A stretch of DNA of 64,000 nt from Flavobacterium sp. 1355 (GTDB taxonomy: Bacteria; Bacteroidota; Bacteroidia; Flavobacteriales; Flavobacteriaceae), in contig NZ_JAFICC010000012.1 in assembly GCF_017833415.1 (NCBI RefSeq), positions 160,739 through 224,738 on the forward strand, in the 5' to 3' direction. A program made the position numbers and the translations under genes. Below, in pieces: positions 1 through 8,427 of the stretch (within the stretch, counting starts at the first letter, position 1; each line of letters opens with the position of its first letter). The notes beneath the pieces are model-generated. The model saw only the letters and a program-made list of their open reading frames with translations. It was not told the origin of the DNA and did not search any database.

Positions 1-747
1 ATTCCGCTTGTGATTATTTCTCCGGCTGACCGGGATTTAATTGTTGAAGGAAGCGAAACACGACGTAAATTTATGGACAGTGTTATTTCGCAATTAGACA
101 GTACGTATCTGCATCAGCTTATTCAGTATCAAAAAATAATTATGCAGCGAAATGCCCTGCTAAAGTATTTTGCCCTAAATCATGTTTTTGATAATGGTAC
201 CTTATCTATATATAATGAGCAACTGGATGGTTTTGGAAAATCTATTTTTGAGAAACGAAAAGATTTCCTGGAACAATTTATACCTATATTTAATAAACAT
301 CATCAGGCAATAACGGGTTCTGAAGAATCTGTGCAATTGGTCTACGAAAGCCATTTGTTCGAAAAAGATTTACTGACTCTGCTGCAGGAAAATATTAATA
401 AGGATCGTGCCCTGCATTATACGAGTTCGGGCATTCATAAAGATGATTTGTCTTTTGAAATTGATTTGCATCCGATAAAAAAATTCGGGTCACAGGGGCA
501 GCAAAAGTCCTTTTTAATTGCTTTGAAACTGGCTCAATTTGAATTTCTTAAGAAGCAAAGCGGTGTAAAACCCATTTTGCTGTTTGATGATATTTTTGAC
601 AAGCTGGACGAAAGCCGTGTGGCAAAAATTATTGAGATGGTCAATAGCGAAACATTTGGACAGCTTTTTATTTCTGACACGCATCCGGAACGCACCGAAG
701 CGATTGTAAAATCGACACATCAGAGTTATAAAATATTTAATTTGTGA
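1..747 (+). CDS. recF: RecF, DNA replication/repair ATPase (C-terminal part)
   Basis: The 5' end lies outside the window; the frame is open from base 1 and ends at TGA 745-747, giving about 248 C-terminal residues of a protein normally near 360. RecF is an SMC-like ATPase that binds gapped DNA with RecO/RecR and helps load RecA. Visible marks are the SPADRDLIVEGSETRRKF block, an ABC-type signature (GSQGQQKSF) and a Walker B/D-loop (LLFDDIFDKLDESR). The ATP-binding P-loop is in the missing part. No sign of decay in the visible part. An ATG at 10 is internal, not the start. Confidence 0.95.
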   Translation: MPLVIISPADRDLIVEGSETRRKFMDSVISQLDSTYLHQLIQYQKIIMQRNALLKYFALNHVFDNGTLSIYNEQLDGFGKSIFEKRKDFLEQFIPIFNKHHQAITGSEESVQLVYESHLFEKDLLTLLQENINKDRALHYTSSGIHKDDLSFEIDLHPIKKFGSQGQQKSFLIALKLAQFEFLKKQSGVKPILLFDDIFDKLDESRVAKIIEMVNSETFGQLFISDTHPERTEAIVKSTHQSYKIFNL

Positions 748-751
748 AAAG

Positions 752-845
752 CTTTTTGCCACAAATTTCACGAATTTACACTAATTCACATTTATCATTC
801 AGCTTTCAATTTTGTACTAATTTGTGAAATTAGTGGCAAAAAAAA
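752..845. repeat. Imperfect long inverted repeat, intergenic
   Basis: The left arm (about 752-777, TTTTTGCCAC then AAATTTCAC) is mirrored by the right arm (about 817-845, GTGAAATTAGTGGCAAAAA). The pair could form a long AT-rich hairpin downstream of recF. Similar GCCAC-starting palindromes occur near 18504 and 31141. It could help end recF transcription, but there is no compact GC stem, so this is uncertain. Confidence 0.6.
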
Positions 846-898
846 TCATTAATTTAGCTCATAATAAAACTTAAAAGCAACTGCAATAAACACCAAAT

Positions 899-1573
899 AT
901 GCTAACGAAAGAATCATTGCAATTTTTAGACGATTTAAAAGCCAATAACAACAGAGATTGGTTTCAGGATAATAAAAAACGATACGAAGTCTTCAAAAAA
1001 GATTACCATCAATTGGTAAGTGATTTTCTGGATGCCATGAAGCCTATTGATCCTTCTCTGGAATTATTACAAGTTAAAGACTGCACCTTCAGAATCAATC
1101 GTGATATTCGTTTTTCTAAAGATAAATCTCCTTACAAGGCACATTTAGGTGTTTGGCTTTCGTCTGGTGCAAAAGGTGCTAATCGTTCGGGTTATTATGT
1201 ACATATAGAAAAAGGCGCCAGTTTTATTGCCGGAGGATTTTATTCGCCTGATTCTGAAGAATTAAAAAAAGTGAGAAAAGAAATTGCTTTTTTCTATGAT
1301 GATTTACAAGAAATCCTGAAAGAGAAAAACTTCAAAAAAGAGTTTGGAAGTCTGGATATAAACGAAAACAATTCGCTTAAAAGTATGCCGAGAGGTTATG
1401 AAAAAGATCATCCTGCAATTGAATTTTTAAAATTGAAAAGTTTCACCACAACTCAAAAATATGACATCAGCGAAGTGACAAAAAAAGACTTTGTTGCCAA
1501 AATGAGTCAAAAACTGATTGCTTTAAAACCTTTGAACGAATTCATAAACCGTGCTTTAGAAACTGAAGAATAA
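899..1573 (+). CDS. DUF2461 (TIGR02453-type) family protein
   Basis: A 224-residue soluble protein with no signal peptide or membrane segment. The opening (LQFLDDLKANNNRDWF, then NKKRYE) and the RINRDIRFSKDKSPYKAHLG block are typical of the DUF2461 family, found widely in bacteria and some fungi, with no established biochemical role. Length matches the family. It stands alone, with palindromic spacers on both sides, so context gives no functional hint. The ATG at 899 begins right at the conserved family N-terminus, supporting the start. Confidence 0.85.
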   Translation: MLTKESLQFLDDLKANNNRDWFQDNKKRYEVFKKDYHQLVSDFLDAMKPIDPSLELLQVKDCTFRINRDIRFSKDKSPYKAHLGVWLSSGAKGANRSGYYVHIEKGASFIAGGFYSPDSEELKKVRKEIAFFYDDLQEILKEKNFKKEFGSLDINENNSLKSMPRGYEKDHPAIEFLKLKSFTTTQKYDISEVTKKDFVAKMSQKLIALKPLNEFINRALETEE

Positions 1574-1583
1574 AAAGATAAAT

Positions 1584-1663
1584 CGTCACAAATTCAATTT
1601 TAACCAATAGAAACTTTGATAAAGTTTTGAACTTTGTCAAAGTTGAAACATAAATTCGTGACG
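1584..1663. repeat. Nested palindromes between DUF2461 gene and glycosyltransferase
   Basis: The outer arms CGTCACAAATT (1584-1594) and AATTCGTGACG (1653-1663) are complementary with one mismatch. Inside sit two 15-base palindromic units, AACTTTGATAAAGTT (1612-1626, imperfect) and AACTTTGTCAAAGTT (1630-1644, perfect). The arrangement could fold as a cruciform or RNA stem-loops. No coding sequence is present. Confidence 0.7.
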
Positions 1664-1681
1664 GCAAAACTCATTTACTGA

Positions 1682-2743
1682 ATGAAAAGAAAAATACTTT
1701 TTCTGGGAGAATCCTATCGTGCTGACGCTATAACCTGGATGAAAGGTTTAAAAGAATTTGGCGATTTTGAAATTATAACCTGGGAACTTCAAACACCAAA
1801 CAATTCAAAACTTAACCGATTTAAACGTATAGCAGAATACTTCTTCTCTCATATTTCGATTCGGAAAATTGTTCGACAGGAAAAACCGGATATGATTATT
1901 GCCGAGCGAACCACAAGTTATGGCTTTCTTGCCGCATTATCAGGATCTAAAACTATTGCAGTTGCACAACAAGGAAGAACCGATTTATGGCCGGAAGGTT
2001 CTGTCTTATTGCCTTTTAAAAAATTCATTCAGAAATATGCTTTCAAAAAAGCGCATTTAATTCATGCGTGGGGCCCTGTGATGACCATTTCGATGAAAGC
2101 AATTGGTGTCGATATGAGTAAGGTTTTGGTTTTACCAAAAGGAATTGATTTATCGCTTTTTACGCCTTCTACAAATAATTCAAACAAAATTGAGGCAATT
2201 GTAACACGTTCTTTACAGCCAGAATACCGTCATGACTCAATTTTGAAAGCTTTTTCGGTTTTGAATCAAAAAGGGATAGATTTTTCATTGACGATTGTTG
2301 GAGACGGAACGAGATTGCAATTTCTAAAAGATTTAGCCAGAGAATTACAAATCGAAAATAAAGTATTTTTTACAGGAAGGATCCCCAATACGGATCTTCC
2401 TAAATTATTACAGCAATCCAACATTTATATTAGCATGCCAATTACCGAAGGCGTTTCTGCTTCTTTATTTGAAGCAATGGCTTGTAATTGTTATCCGGTA
2501 GTTTCTGATATTCCGGGAAATCAAAGCTGGATAAAACATCGCGAAAACGGACAGTTGATCGAAATTGACAATATTGAAATGCTGGCTGAAGAGTTAATTT
2601 GGTCTTTTGAGAATGCTGAATCTCGAAATAATGCTATTTTTCGGAATAGAAAATTTGTGGAAGAGAATGCGAATTATGATATTAACATGAAGGTTATTGC
2701 AGATAAATATCATGAGTTGCTAAACTTACGAGCAACTGTGTAA
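1682..2743 (+). CDS. Glycosyltransferase family 4-like protein
   Basis: A 353-residue GT-B-fold glycosyltransferase, probably using a nucleotide sugar to build a surface polysaccharide or glycolipid. The C-terminal half shows the GT4 donor-binding features: a VGDGTRLQFLKDLA stretch, FFTGRIPNTDLPKLLQQSNI, and the EGVSASLFEAMAC block whose Glu pair normally contacts the sugar nucleotide. The N-terminal half is a weaker acceptor domain with no signal peptide. It is isolated from other glycan genes, so the acceptor is unknown. The ATG at 1682 gives a clean N-terminal beta strand (KRKILFLGES). Confidence 0.85.
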   Translation: MKRKILFLGESYRADAITWMKGLKEFGDFEIITWELQTPNNSKLNRFKRIAEYFFSHISIRKIVRQEKPDMIIAERTTSYGFLAALSGSKTIAVAQQGRTDLWPEGSVLLPFKKFIQKYAFKKAHLIHAWGPVMTISMKAIGVDMSKVLVLPKGIDLSLFTPSTNNSNKIEAIVTRSLQPEYRHDSILKAFSVLNQKGIDFSLTIVGDGTRLQFLKDLARELQIENKVFFTGRIPNTDLPKLLQQSNIYISMPITEGVSASLFEAMACNCYPVVSDIPGNQSWIKHRENGQLIEIDNIEMLAEELIWSFENAESRNNAIFRNRKFVEENANYDINMKVIADKYHELLNLRATV

Positions 2744-2880
2744 GTTTAATCGTAAAGTTAGCGAGATTAAAGCAAAACTACTAGACAATATTGCAATAAG
2801 CAGTTTTTAGTTGTTAAAAATCGATTCAAATCTTAATTGTGATATTTTTTTAAAAGGGATCGCAGGTAAATTATAATCCT

Positions 2881-2888
2881 TATTTTTG
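2881..2888 (+). promoter_or_regulatory. Candidate -7 box for murB
   Basis: TATTTTTG matches the Bacteroidota -7 consensus TAnnTTTG. Transcription would start near 2895, about 40 bases before the murB ATG, with the hairpin at 2901-2916 in the leader. Confidence 0.45.
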
Positions 2889-2900
2889 AACACAGAATTA

Positions 2901-2916
2901 TCCCGAAACTTCGGGA
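2901..2916 (+). other. Small GC-rich hairpin in murB leader
   Basis: TCCCGAAACTTCGGGA folds into a 6-7 bp stem with a tiny loop, between the predicted start of transcription and the murB ATG. It is followed by ACAAAAAAG rather than a T-tract, so it is not an obvious terminator. It may shape translation or leader stability. Confidence 0.5.
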
Positions 2917-2935
2917 ACAAAAAAGCCTTTTATTT

Positions 2936-3949
2936 ATGGAAATCCAATCCAATTTTTCTTTAAAAAAATACAACACTTTTGGTATTGAAGCCTTCGCCAG
3001 ACAATATGTAGCCGTTCATTCTGTAGCAGAACTGAAAACGGTTTTGGAAGAAAACAAAGACGAGAAAAAATTTATTTTAGGAGGCGGAAGCAACATGCTT
3101 TTAACAAAAGATATTGATGCGCTTGTTATTCATATTGATTTAAAAGGAAAAAAAATCATTAAGGAAGACGAAGATTATGTTTGGGTCGAAAGTCAGGCTG
3201 GCGAAACATGGCATGACTTTGTTCTTTACACAATTGACAATAATTTTGGAGGTTTAGAAAACATGTCCCTGATTCCCGGAAATGTTGGTACAACTCCGGT
3301 ACAGAATATTGGAGCTTACGGAACTGAAATTAAAGATACTTTTGTTTCCTGCGATGCTATAAATATTAAGTCTCAGGAAATGAGAACTTTTACAAATGCC
3401 GAATGTAATTTTGGCTATCGCGAAAGCATTTTTAAACATGAGGCTAAAGACCAATATATTATTACTTCGGTAGTGTTTAAACTAACGAAACGCAATCACA
3501 AAATAAATACCTCATATGGGGATATTTTGGCTGAACTGGCAAAAAACAATATTTCTGAACCCACTCTAAAAGATGTTAGTAATGCTGTTATTGCCATTAG
3601 GCAAAGCAAATTACCGGATCCTAAAGAACTTGGAAACAGCGGCAGCTTCTTTAAAAATCCTATAATATTGAAATCTGATTTTGAGAAAATCCATCAAAAG
3701 TTTCCTGAAATGAAATATTATGAAGTTTCAGAAACCGAAGTAAAAGTTCCGGCTGGATGGCTGATTGAGCAAGCAGGTTTTAAAGGAAAACGTTTTGGGG
3801 ATGCAGGAGTTCATAAAAATCAGGCTTTGGTTTTGGTAAATTATGGAAATGCTACCGGACAGGAAATCCTGGCCGTTTCAAGAGATGTTCAAAAAACAGT
3901 TTTTGAAACTTTCGGAATACATATTGAAGCCGAAGTCAATGTGATTTAA
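2936..3949 (+). CDS. murB: UDP-N-acetylenolpyruvoylglucosamine reductase MurB
   Basis: A cytoplasmic FAD enzyme that uses NADPH to reduce UDP-GlcNAc-enolpyruvate to UDP-MurNAc, the second committed step of peptidoglycan synthesis. The 337-residue length fits type I MurB. Seen in order: the N-terminal NTFGIEA substrate loop, the FAD-binding LGGGSNML motif (about residues 49-56), the NVGTTPVQNIGAYG loop, GNSGSFFKNP carrying the catalytic serine, and a C-terminal HIEAEV with the conserved glutamate. Start ATG 2936 is close to the family N-terminus (SLKKYNTFGI). It is not in a mur/dcw cluster; the next gene is an unrelated membrane protein. Confidence 0.96.
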   Translation: MEIQSNFSLKKYNTFGIEAFARQYVAVHSVAELKTVLEENKDEKKFILGGGSNMLLTKDIDALVIHIDLKGKKIIKEDEDYVWVESQAGETWHDFVLYTIDNNFGGLENMSLIPGNVGTTPVQNIGAYGTEIKDTFVSCDAINIKSQEMRTFTNAECNFGYRESIFKHEAKDQYIITSVVFKLTKRNHKINTSYGDILAELAKNNISEPTLKDVSNAVIAIRQSKLPDPKELGNSGSFFKNPIILKSDFEKIHQKFPEMKYYEVSETEVKVPAGWLIEQAGFKGKRFGDAGVHKNQALVLVNYGNATGQEILAVSRDVQKTVFETFGIHIEAEVNVI

Positions 3950-3982
3950 TGGCTTTCAATATCTCAACTAATTAAGACTTTA

Positions 3983-4489
3983 ATGAAAAAACTAAATATC
4001 AAGGTTGTATTTATTCAAGTACTCGGAATGATTTTCCTGATTAATGGTATTCTGCAACTGAGATTTTTTTCTGTAGCCGAAAAAGTTATGTGTGCCAGAA
4101 AACATTTTCAAGGTCAAAAATCAGAGGACTGGAATCGATTATTCCCTACAAAAGATGCTGTTTTTAATTTTTGGCCCAATGTATATATCTGGATATTCTT
4201 TGGACTAATAATTGGAATTGTTTTGGTTTCTTTTCTAAATTGGAAAAGGAAACTTTCGTCTTTAAACAGCCTTTTGGTTGCAATGATTTTATACATTCTT
4301 TTGAGATTTAAATTCTTTAGAAAAGAAACAGTGTCAGAATTGTTTCGCTCTGTACGGGTAGCAATTTCTGATGATTTTGCTACACAATGCTTAATCGAAG
4401 GGATTATTTTTACTTTAGCCGGATTGACTATTTTATACTTAAGTGTCCATCCCAGATTTCTCAAATCTCAAAATACAGCCGAAATTTAA
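3983..4489 (+). CDS. Hypothetical membrane protein (3-4 TM)
   Basis: A 168-residue protein I do not recognise. Hydrophobic segments lie near residues 9-28, 62-82, 92-110 and 139-157, suggesting three or four inner-membrane helices. A more polar region (about 30-60) containing a cysteine and a WNRLFPTKDAVFNFW stretch would face one side of the membrane. It starts 33 bases after murB and ends 30 bases before the PaiB-like gene, so the three may be co-transcribed. No catalytic motif is visible. Confidence 0.75.
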   Translation: MKKLNIKVVFIQVLGMIFLINGILQLRFFSVAEKVMCARKHFQGQKSEDWNRLFPTKDAVFNFWPNVYIWIFFGLIIGIVLVSFLNWKRKLSSLNSLLVAMILYILLRFKFFRKETVSELFRSVRVAISDDFATQCLIEGIIFTLAGLTILYLSVHPRFLKSQNTAEI

Positions 4490-4519
4490 TTGGATATACA
4501 TCTTTAATAAACTCATAAA

Positions 4520-5134
4520 ATGTACACACCTGATTTATACAAAAACGAAGATCCGGAATCAATCAGAGCTTTCTTAAAAGAAAATAGTTTTGGAATTTTA
4601 ATTAATCAGACCAACGGAAAATTATGTGCAACCCATATTCCGATTGAACTTGAAATCAATGCTGAGGGAAAGGAAATTTTGCAGGGTCATATTTCAAAGT
4701 TAAATCCACAAGCAGATGGGTTCAGAGAAAACGATCAGGTTTTGGCTGTTTTTTCAGGACCCCACAGTTACATCTCTTCTTCGTGGTACGATCACGAAAA
4801 CGTGCCAACATGGAATTATATAGCCGTACATGTTTACGGAAAAATTAAGATTGTAGACGAAGCAACTTCTATAGAACAACTAAAGAAATTAGTGGATAAA
4901 TACGAAGCCAATTCAGAGAATCCTGTTCGAGTTGAGGATTTATCATCAAAAACAATGCGCGAAGCCAGAGGGATTTTTGGTTTTGAGATTGAAATAAATG
5001 AGATTCAGGCTACAAAAAAATTATCTCAGAACCGTGACGATCATAATTATAAGAATATAATTTCGCAGTTAGAAAAGACTGAAAACCCTCAATCTATTGC
5101 TGTTGCAAAAGAAATGTTAAGATGCCGAAAGTAA
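4520..5134 (+). CDS. FMN-binding protein, PaiB-like transcriptional regulator family
   Basis: 204 residues of the PaiB/FMN-binding split-barrel family. The N-terminus MYTPDLYKNEDPESIRAFL, the central HISKLNPQADGF, SGPHSYISSSWY, and VPTWNYIAVHVYG blocks are characteristic. In Bacillus subtilis PaiB works with the acetyltransferase PaiA in sporulation and protease control; in other bacteria the family is often annotated as a negative regulator or FMN-binding protein, with no known role here. No PaiA homologue is adjacent. No DNA-binding domain is visible, so the regulator label is only the family's historical name. Confidence 0.85.
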   Translation: MYTPDLYKNEDPESIRAFLKENSFGILINQTNGKLCATHIPIELEINAEGKEILQGHISKLNPQADGFRENDQVLAVFSGPHSYISSSWYDHENVPTWNYIAVHVYGKIKIVDEATSIEQLKKLVDKYEANSENPVRVEDLSSKTMREARGIFGFEIEINEIQATKKLSQNRDDHNYKNIISQLEKTENPQSIAVAKEMLRCRK

Positions 5135-5171
5135 ATTTGATTTCAGACATTGAAAATTAGGAATTCATAAT

Positions 5172-5179
5172 TACATTTG
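5172..5179 (+). promoter_or_regulatory. Candidate -7 box for GT2 gene
   Basis: TACATTTG matches TAnnTTTG and is followed by CACTCGC, a typical flavobacterial start region. The predicted transcript would begin near 5186, about 33 bases before the ATG at 5219. Confidence 0.5.
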
Positions 5180-5218
5180 CACTCGCAAGATTCAGAAATT
5201 AAAAGACATTAAAATCAG

Positions 5219-6325
5219 ATGCTTACATTCATTTTTTACTTTTTTATTGCCATTGTTGTTATACAACTTTCTTATTATCTGGGTGTTTTCGGTAAATTTG
5301 CTTTTAGCAAACCTCAAGAGATCACTCCAAATAACATTCCGGTTTCTGTAATTGTTTGTGCAAAAAACGAAGAAGAAAATGTCAAAAAATACATTCCGCT
5401 ATTAGCAGAACAAAATTACCCTGATTTTGAAATTGTTTTAATTGATGATGCATCAAGTGATGAAACTCTTGAAGTTTTTGAAGAGTTTGAAAAACAATAT
5501 TCAAATATTCGCTTAGTAAAAGTAGAGAATAATGAAGCCTTTTGGGGCAATAAAAAATATGCTTTAACATTAGGAATTAAAGCTGCAAAAAAAGATTATC
5601 TTTTATTTACCGACGCAGATTGCTATCCGATATCAAAAGACTGGATTACAGCAATGACATCTCAGTTTACTCAGGAGAAAACTATTGTTTTGGGCTATGG
5701 AGGTTATGAAAAAACCGAGCGTTCTTTATTAAATAAAGTGATACGATTTGAAACGCTTTTAACAGCTGTACAATATTTTTCATGGGCAAAAGCAGGGCTT
5801 CCATATATGGGTGTAGGGAGAAACTTAGCTTATAAAAAGGAGGAATTTTTTAATGTAAATGGTTTTATTGAGCATATTCAGGTTCGCTCCGGTGATGACG
5901 ATTTGTTTGTAAATCAGGCGGCAAATAAAATCAATACTACTATTGCCTTTAATCCGGAAAGTTTCACGTATTCAAAACCTAAGAAGACATACAGAGAATG
6001 GTTTTCTCAAAAAAGAAGGCATGTTGCTACAGCAAATTATTATAAAGTTTTTGATAAAATTCAGTTAGGTTTATTTTATACCTCACAATTATTTTTCTTT
6101 TTATTAGTTATTCTTTTACTGGCATTACAGTTTCAATGGATCGCTGTATTGGCTTTAGTGGCGACACGCTACACAATTGCATGGATAGTTGTGGGCTTCT
6201 CGGCAGGAAAACTAAAAGAAAAAGACCTTAAAATATGGTTTCCTGTTGTAGAAATCATGCTTATATTCACACAAATTAATATCTTTATAACTAATATCTT
6301 TTCAAAACCTGTACATTGGAAATAA
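5219..6325 (+). CDS. Membrane-anchored family 2 glycosyltransferase
   Basis: A 368-residue processive-type GT2 enzyme. An N-terminal helix (residues 2-22) is followed by a GT-A domain with PVSVIVCAKNEEE, LIDDASSDET, the metal-binding DADCYP (DXD-like) and GDDDLFV; QKRRH takes the place of the QxxRW acceptor-site motif. Three hydrophobic segments (about 285-305, 310-330, 340-360) close the protein. It probably transfers a sugar to a lipid or polysaccharide at the inner membrane. Its stop overlaps the start of the downstream sigma factor by 10 bases, implying a transcriptional unit. Confidence 0.87.
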   Translation: MLTFIFYFFIAIVVIQLSYYLGVFGKFAFSKPQEITPNNIPVSVIVCAKNEEENVKKYIPLLAEQNYPDFEIVLIDDASSDETLEVFEEFEKQYSNIRLVKVENNEAFWGNKKYALTLGIKAAKKDYLLFTDADCYPISKDWITAMTSQFTQEKTIVLGYGGYEKTERSLLNKVIRFETLLTAVQYFSWAKAGLPYMGVGRNLAYKKEEFFNVNGFIEHIQVRSGDDDLFVNQAANKINTTIAFNPESFTYSKPKKTYREWFSQKRRHVATANYYKVFDKIQLGLFYTSQLFFFLLVILLLALQFQWIAVLALVATRYTIAWIVVGFSAGKLKEKDLKIWFPVVEIMLIFTQINIFITNIFSKPVHWK

Positions 6326-6867
6326 ATTCTAAAATAGAAAAAGCAAAAAAAGGCGATCAGATCGCCTTTACTTTTTTGCTTGATTTTTATTGGAATGAAG
6401 TGTACAGTTTTATGCTTAAACGGACAGAAAACGAAACTACTGCCGAAGATATTACCATTGAAACCTTCTCAAAAGCTTTTGACAAAATCGCTTCTTATAA
6501 TGCTGAATTTCAATTTAACACGTGGCTTATTGCAATTGCAAAAAACGTTTATATTGATTTATTACGTAAAAAGAAAACCAGTCTTTTTATAGAAATTACC
6601 GATGCCGAAGATCAGCAGGCATACAATATTGCTGACACAACCCCTTCTGCAGAAGATGCTCTTATTAAAGAGCAAAACCTTTCGCGTTTACTGCAATGCA
6701 TCAAAGAATTAAAACCACATTATCAGGAAGTAATTCAGCTGCGATACTTCCAGGAAATGAGTTATCAGGAAATCGCAATTAAGATTGATGAGCCCCTGAG
6801 CAACGTAAAAGTAAAACTACTACGCGCTAAAAAATTATTAGCAGAAATCATCGAACGTAACAGATAA
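6316..6867 (+). CDS. ECF-type sigma-70 family RNA polymerase sigma factor
   Basis: A 183-residue sigma factor with regions sigma2 (about residues 10-90, including FNTWLIAIAKNVYIDLLRK for -10 recognition and melting) and sigma4 (about 125-180, with YQEVIQLRYFQEMSYQEIA helix-turn-helix). The only start that preserves region 1.2/2.1 (KAKKGDQIAF) is TTG at 6316, overlapping the end of the glycosyltransferase gene. No anti-sigma factor follows; the next gene is tonB after 160 bases. A terminator-like hairpin lies inside its first codons. Its target promoters are unknown. Confidence 0.9.
   Translation: MEINSKIEKAKKGDQIAFTFLLDFYWNEVYSFMLKRTENETTAEDITIETFSKAFDKIASYNAEFQFNTWLIAIAKNVYIDLLRKKKTSLFIEITDAEDQQAYNIADTTPSAEDALIKEQNLSRLLQCIKELKPHYQEVIQLRYFQEMSYQEIAIKIDEPLSNVKVKLLRAKKLLAEIIERNR
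6349..6376 (+). terminator. Terminator-like hairpin inside sigma-factor coding start
   Basis: AAAGGCGAT (6349-6357) and ATCGCCTTT (6361-6369) form a perfect 9 bp stem with a 3-base loop, followed by ACTTTTTT. It lies just after the glycosyltransferase stop (6325) and within codons 12-20 of the sigma gene. It could end or attenuate transcription between the two. Confidence 0.55.
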
Positions 6868-7028
6868 TTTATTATCTTTAACTAAAGAATAAAATATCCA
6901 TGTGTTTTTTCTTAAAAAACTAATTATTCCCTAACCCTTAAAATGTTCTTTTGTTTTTATTGTCTATCAAAATTAAAATTTTGTTGCTTATGATTTAATG
7001 TTTACTTAACCTTAAAATCCAATTAACT

Positions 7029-7856
7029 ATGTCTAAACTAAGCATCTATGAAACCAAGTGGACCGATCTTGTTTTCGAAAACAAAAACAAAGAATATGGA
7101 GCGTATCAATTGCGCCAGGAAAATTCTAAAAATTCAATAACAGCATTATTTATGGGACTGTTATTATTAACAGCCATAGGTACAATATCGGTGCTGATTA
7201 GCAAATTTAAAGTGGCTCCTCCAACTGCAGTTGTCGATCCTTTTGATCCGACTATTACAATTGTAGACATGGATCCTATTGTTAGACCTCCTGACGAACC
7301 TATTGCACCTCCTACTCAACAGCCAAGTGCAGCAACTCCTGTTACACAAGCAAAGCAATTAGTAGATCCGATAGTTTCGAGACCTGAAGACGCAGTAGAA
7401 AACATTGCATCCAACACAGACAATCATCCTGTAGTGGACAATGTAACTCCGGGGACAGGCACGGTCATAAACGCTTTGCCAACAACTGGCGGCGGTGGCG
7501 GGGACGGAGCTGCAGTTGCACCAAAAACGAATGAGCCAGCACTGATTTCTGAATTAGATAAAATGCCCGAATTTCCAGGAGGAATGAGTAAATTTTATAC
7601 TTACGTAGGAAACAACTTTACAAGACCTGACTTGGATGCTGAAAGAACTTTAAGAGTTTATGTGTCTTTTGTTATTGAAAAAGATGGATCTATAACTGAT
7701 ATCATTGTAAAAAATGATCCTGGTTTCGGAATGGGTAAAGAAGCTGTTAGAGTTTTAAAATCACTAAAAACAAAATGGTCTCCGGGAATTATTGACGGAA
7801 AACCAGTTAGAACCGCATATAATCTTCCGATTACAATAAAAACGGAAGCAGAATAA
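7029..7856 (+). CDS. tonB: Energy transducer TonB
   Basis: A 275-residue TonB protein that passes proton-motive-force energy from ExbB/ExbD to outer-membrane TonB-dependent receptors. An N-terminal cytoplasmic stretch of the Bacteroidota type (ENKNKEYGAYQLRQ) precedes one membrane helix (about residues 38-58), a periplasmic proline-rich linker with many PP pairs (about 64-110), a Gly-rich segment (GGGGGDGA), and a C-terminal TonB domain with PEFPGGMSKFYTYV and an AVRVLKSLKTKWSPG block. No exbB or exbD is nearby. Five TonB-dependent receptors in this window are possible clients. Confidence 0.93.
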   Translation: MSKLSIYETKWTDLVFENKNKEYGAYQLRQENSKNSITALFMGLLLLTAIGTISVLISKFKVAPPTAVVDPFDPTITIVDMDPIVRPPDEPIAPPTQQPSAATPVTQAKQLVDPIVSRPEDAVENIASNTDNHPVVDNVTPGTGTVINALPTTGGGGGDGAAVAPKTNEPALISELDKMPEFPGGMSKFYTYVGNNFTRPDLDAERTLRVYVSFVIEKDGSITDIIVKNDPGFGMGKEAVRVLKSLKTKWSPGIIDGKPVRTAYNLPITIKTEAE

Positions 7857-7865
7857 AAAACAAAA

Positions 7866-7891
7866 AGCAGAATTTAGGTTCTGCTTTTTTT
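7866..7891 (+). terminator. Intrinsic terminator after tonB
   Basis: AGCAGAA (7866-7872) pairs with TTCTGCT (7879-7885), followed by a T-tract. It lies 10 bases after the tonB stop. Confidence 0.85.
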
Positions 7892-7984
7892 ATGAAATTA
7901 ACATTAATTAAACTTTTGCTTACATCTGGAACTGTAAAATATTTTTACTTTTACAATAAACAGTTTAATTAAAATCAGAAACAA

Positions 7985-8365
7985 ATGGGAATATTTTCAG
8001 CAATGCTTGGTAACGCGGGATCCGTTAGTCAGGAAGATTTACTTAAAAAATACGGACAGCTTTTAATCGATAATGAAGAAATCGAAATGGGTTTTAAACT
8101 AATTCGGGATACATTTATCTTCACAAACAAAAGATTAATTTTAGTTGATGTACAAGGTCTTACAGGAAGTAAAACCGAATACAAATCTATTGCCTACAAA
8201 AGCATCACAAGATTCAGTATTGAAACTGCCGGAACTTTTGACCTTGATGCCGAATTAAAAATCTGGGTCTCGAGCGAATTACAGCCTAGTATTGTGAAAC
8301 AATTTAACAAATCGGTAAACGTATACGATGTGCAAAAGGTACTGGCACATCACGTTTTAGGATAA
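7985..8365 (+). CDS. PH domain-containing protein (bPH_1-like)
   Basis: 126 residues covering one bacterial pleckstrin-homology-like domain. The sequence IEMGFKLIRDTFIFTNKRLILVD followed by a conserved lysine-tyrosine strand (TEYKSIAYKSITRFSIETAG) and a C-terminal helix is typical of the bPH_1/YozO-type family. No signal peptide, membrane helix or catalytic motif is seen, so it is likely cytoplasmic. The function of this family is not established; it forms ring-like oligomers in some members. It is monocistronic between two hairpin terminators. Confidence 0.82.
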   Translation: MGIFSAMLGNAGSVSQEDLLKKYGQLLIDNEEIEMGFKLIRDTFIFTNKRLILVDVQGLTGSKTEYKSIAYKSITRFSIETAGTFDLDAELKIWVSSELQPSIVKQFNKSVNVYDVQKVLAHHVLG

Positions 8366-8371
8366 TAAAAA

Positions 8372-8409
8372 ACAAACCCGGCAAATATTAAACTTGCCGG
8401 GTTTGTTTT
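8372..8409. terminator. Bidirectional terminator between convergent genes
   Basis: ACAAACCCGGCAAAT and its complement form a long stem with an A-tract on one side and a T-tract on the other. It serves the PH-domain gene (+) and the M48 peptidase gene (-). Confidence 0.9.
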
Positions 8410-8427
8410 GTAAAAAGTCAGAAATTC

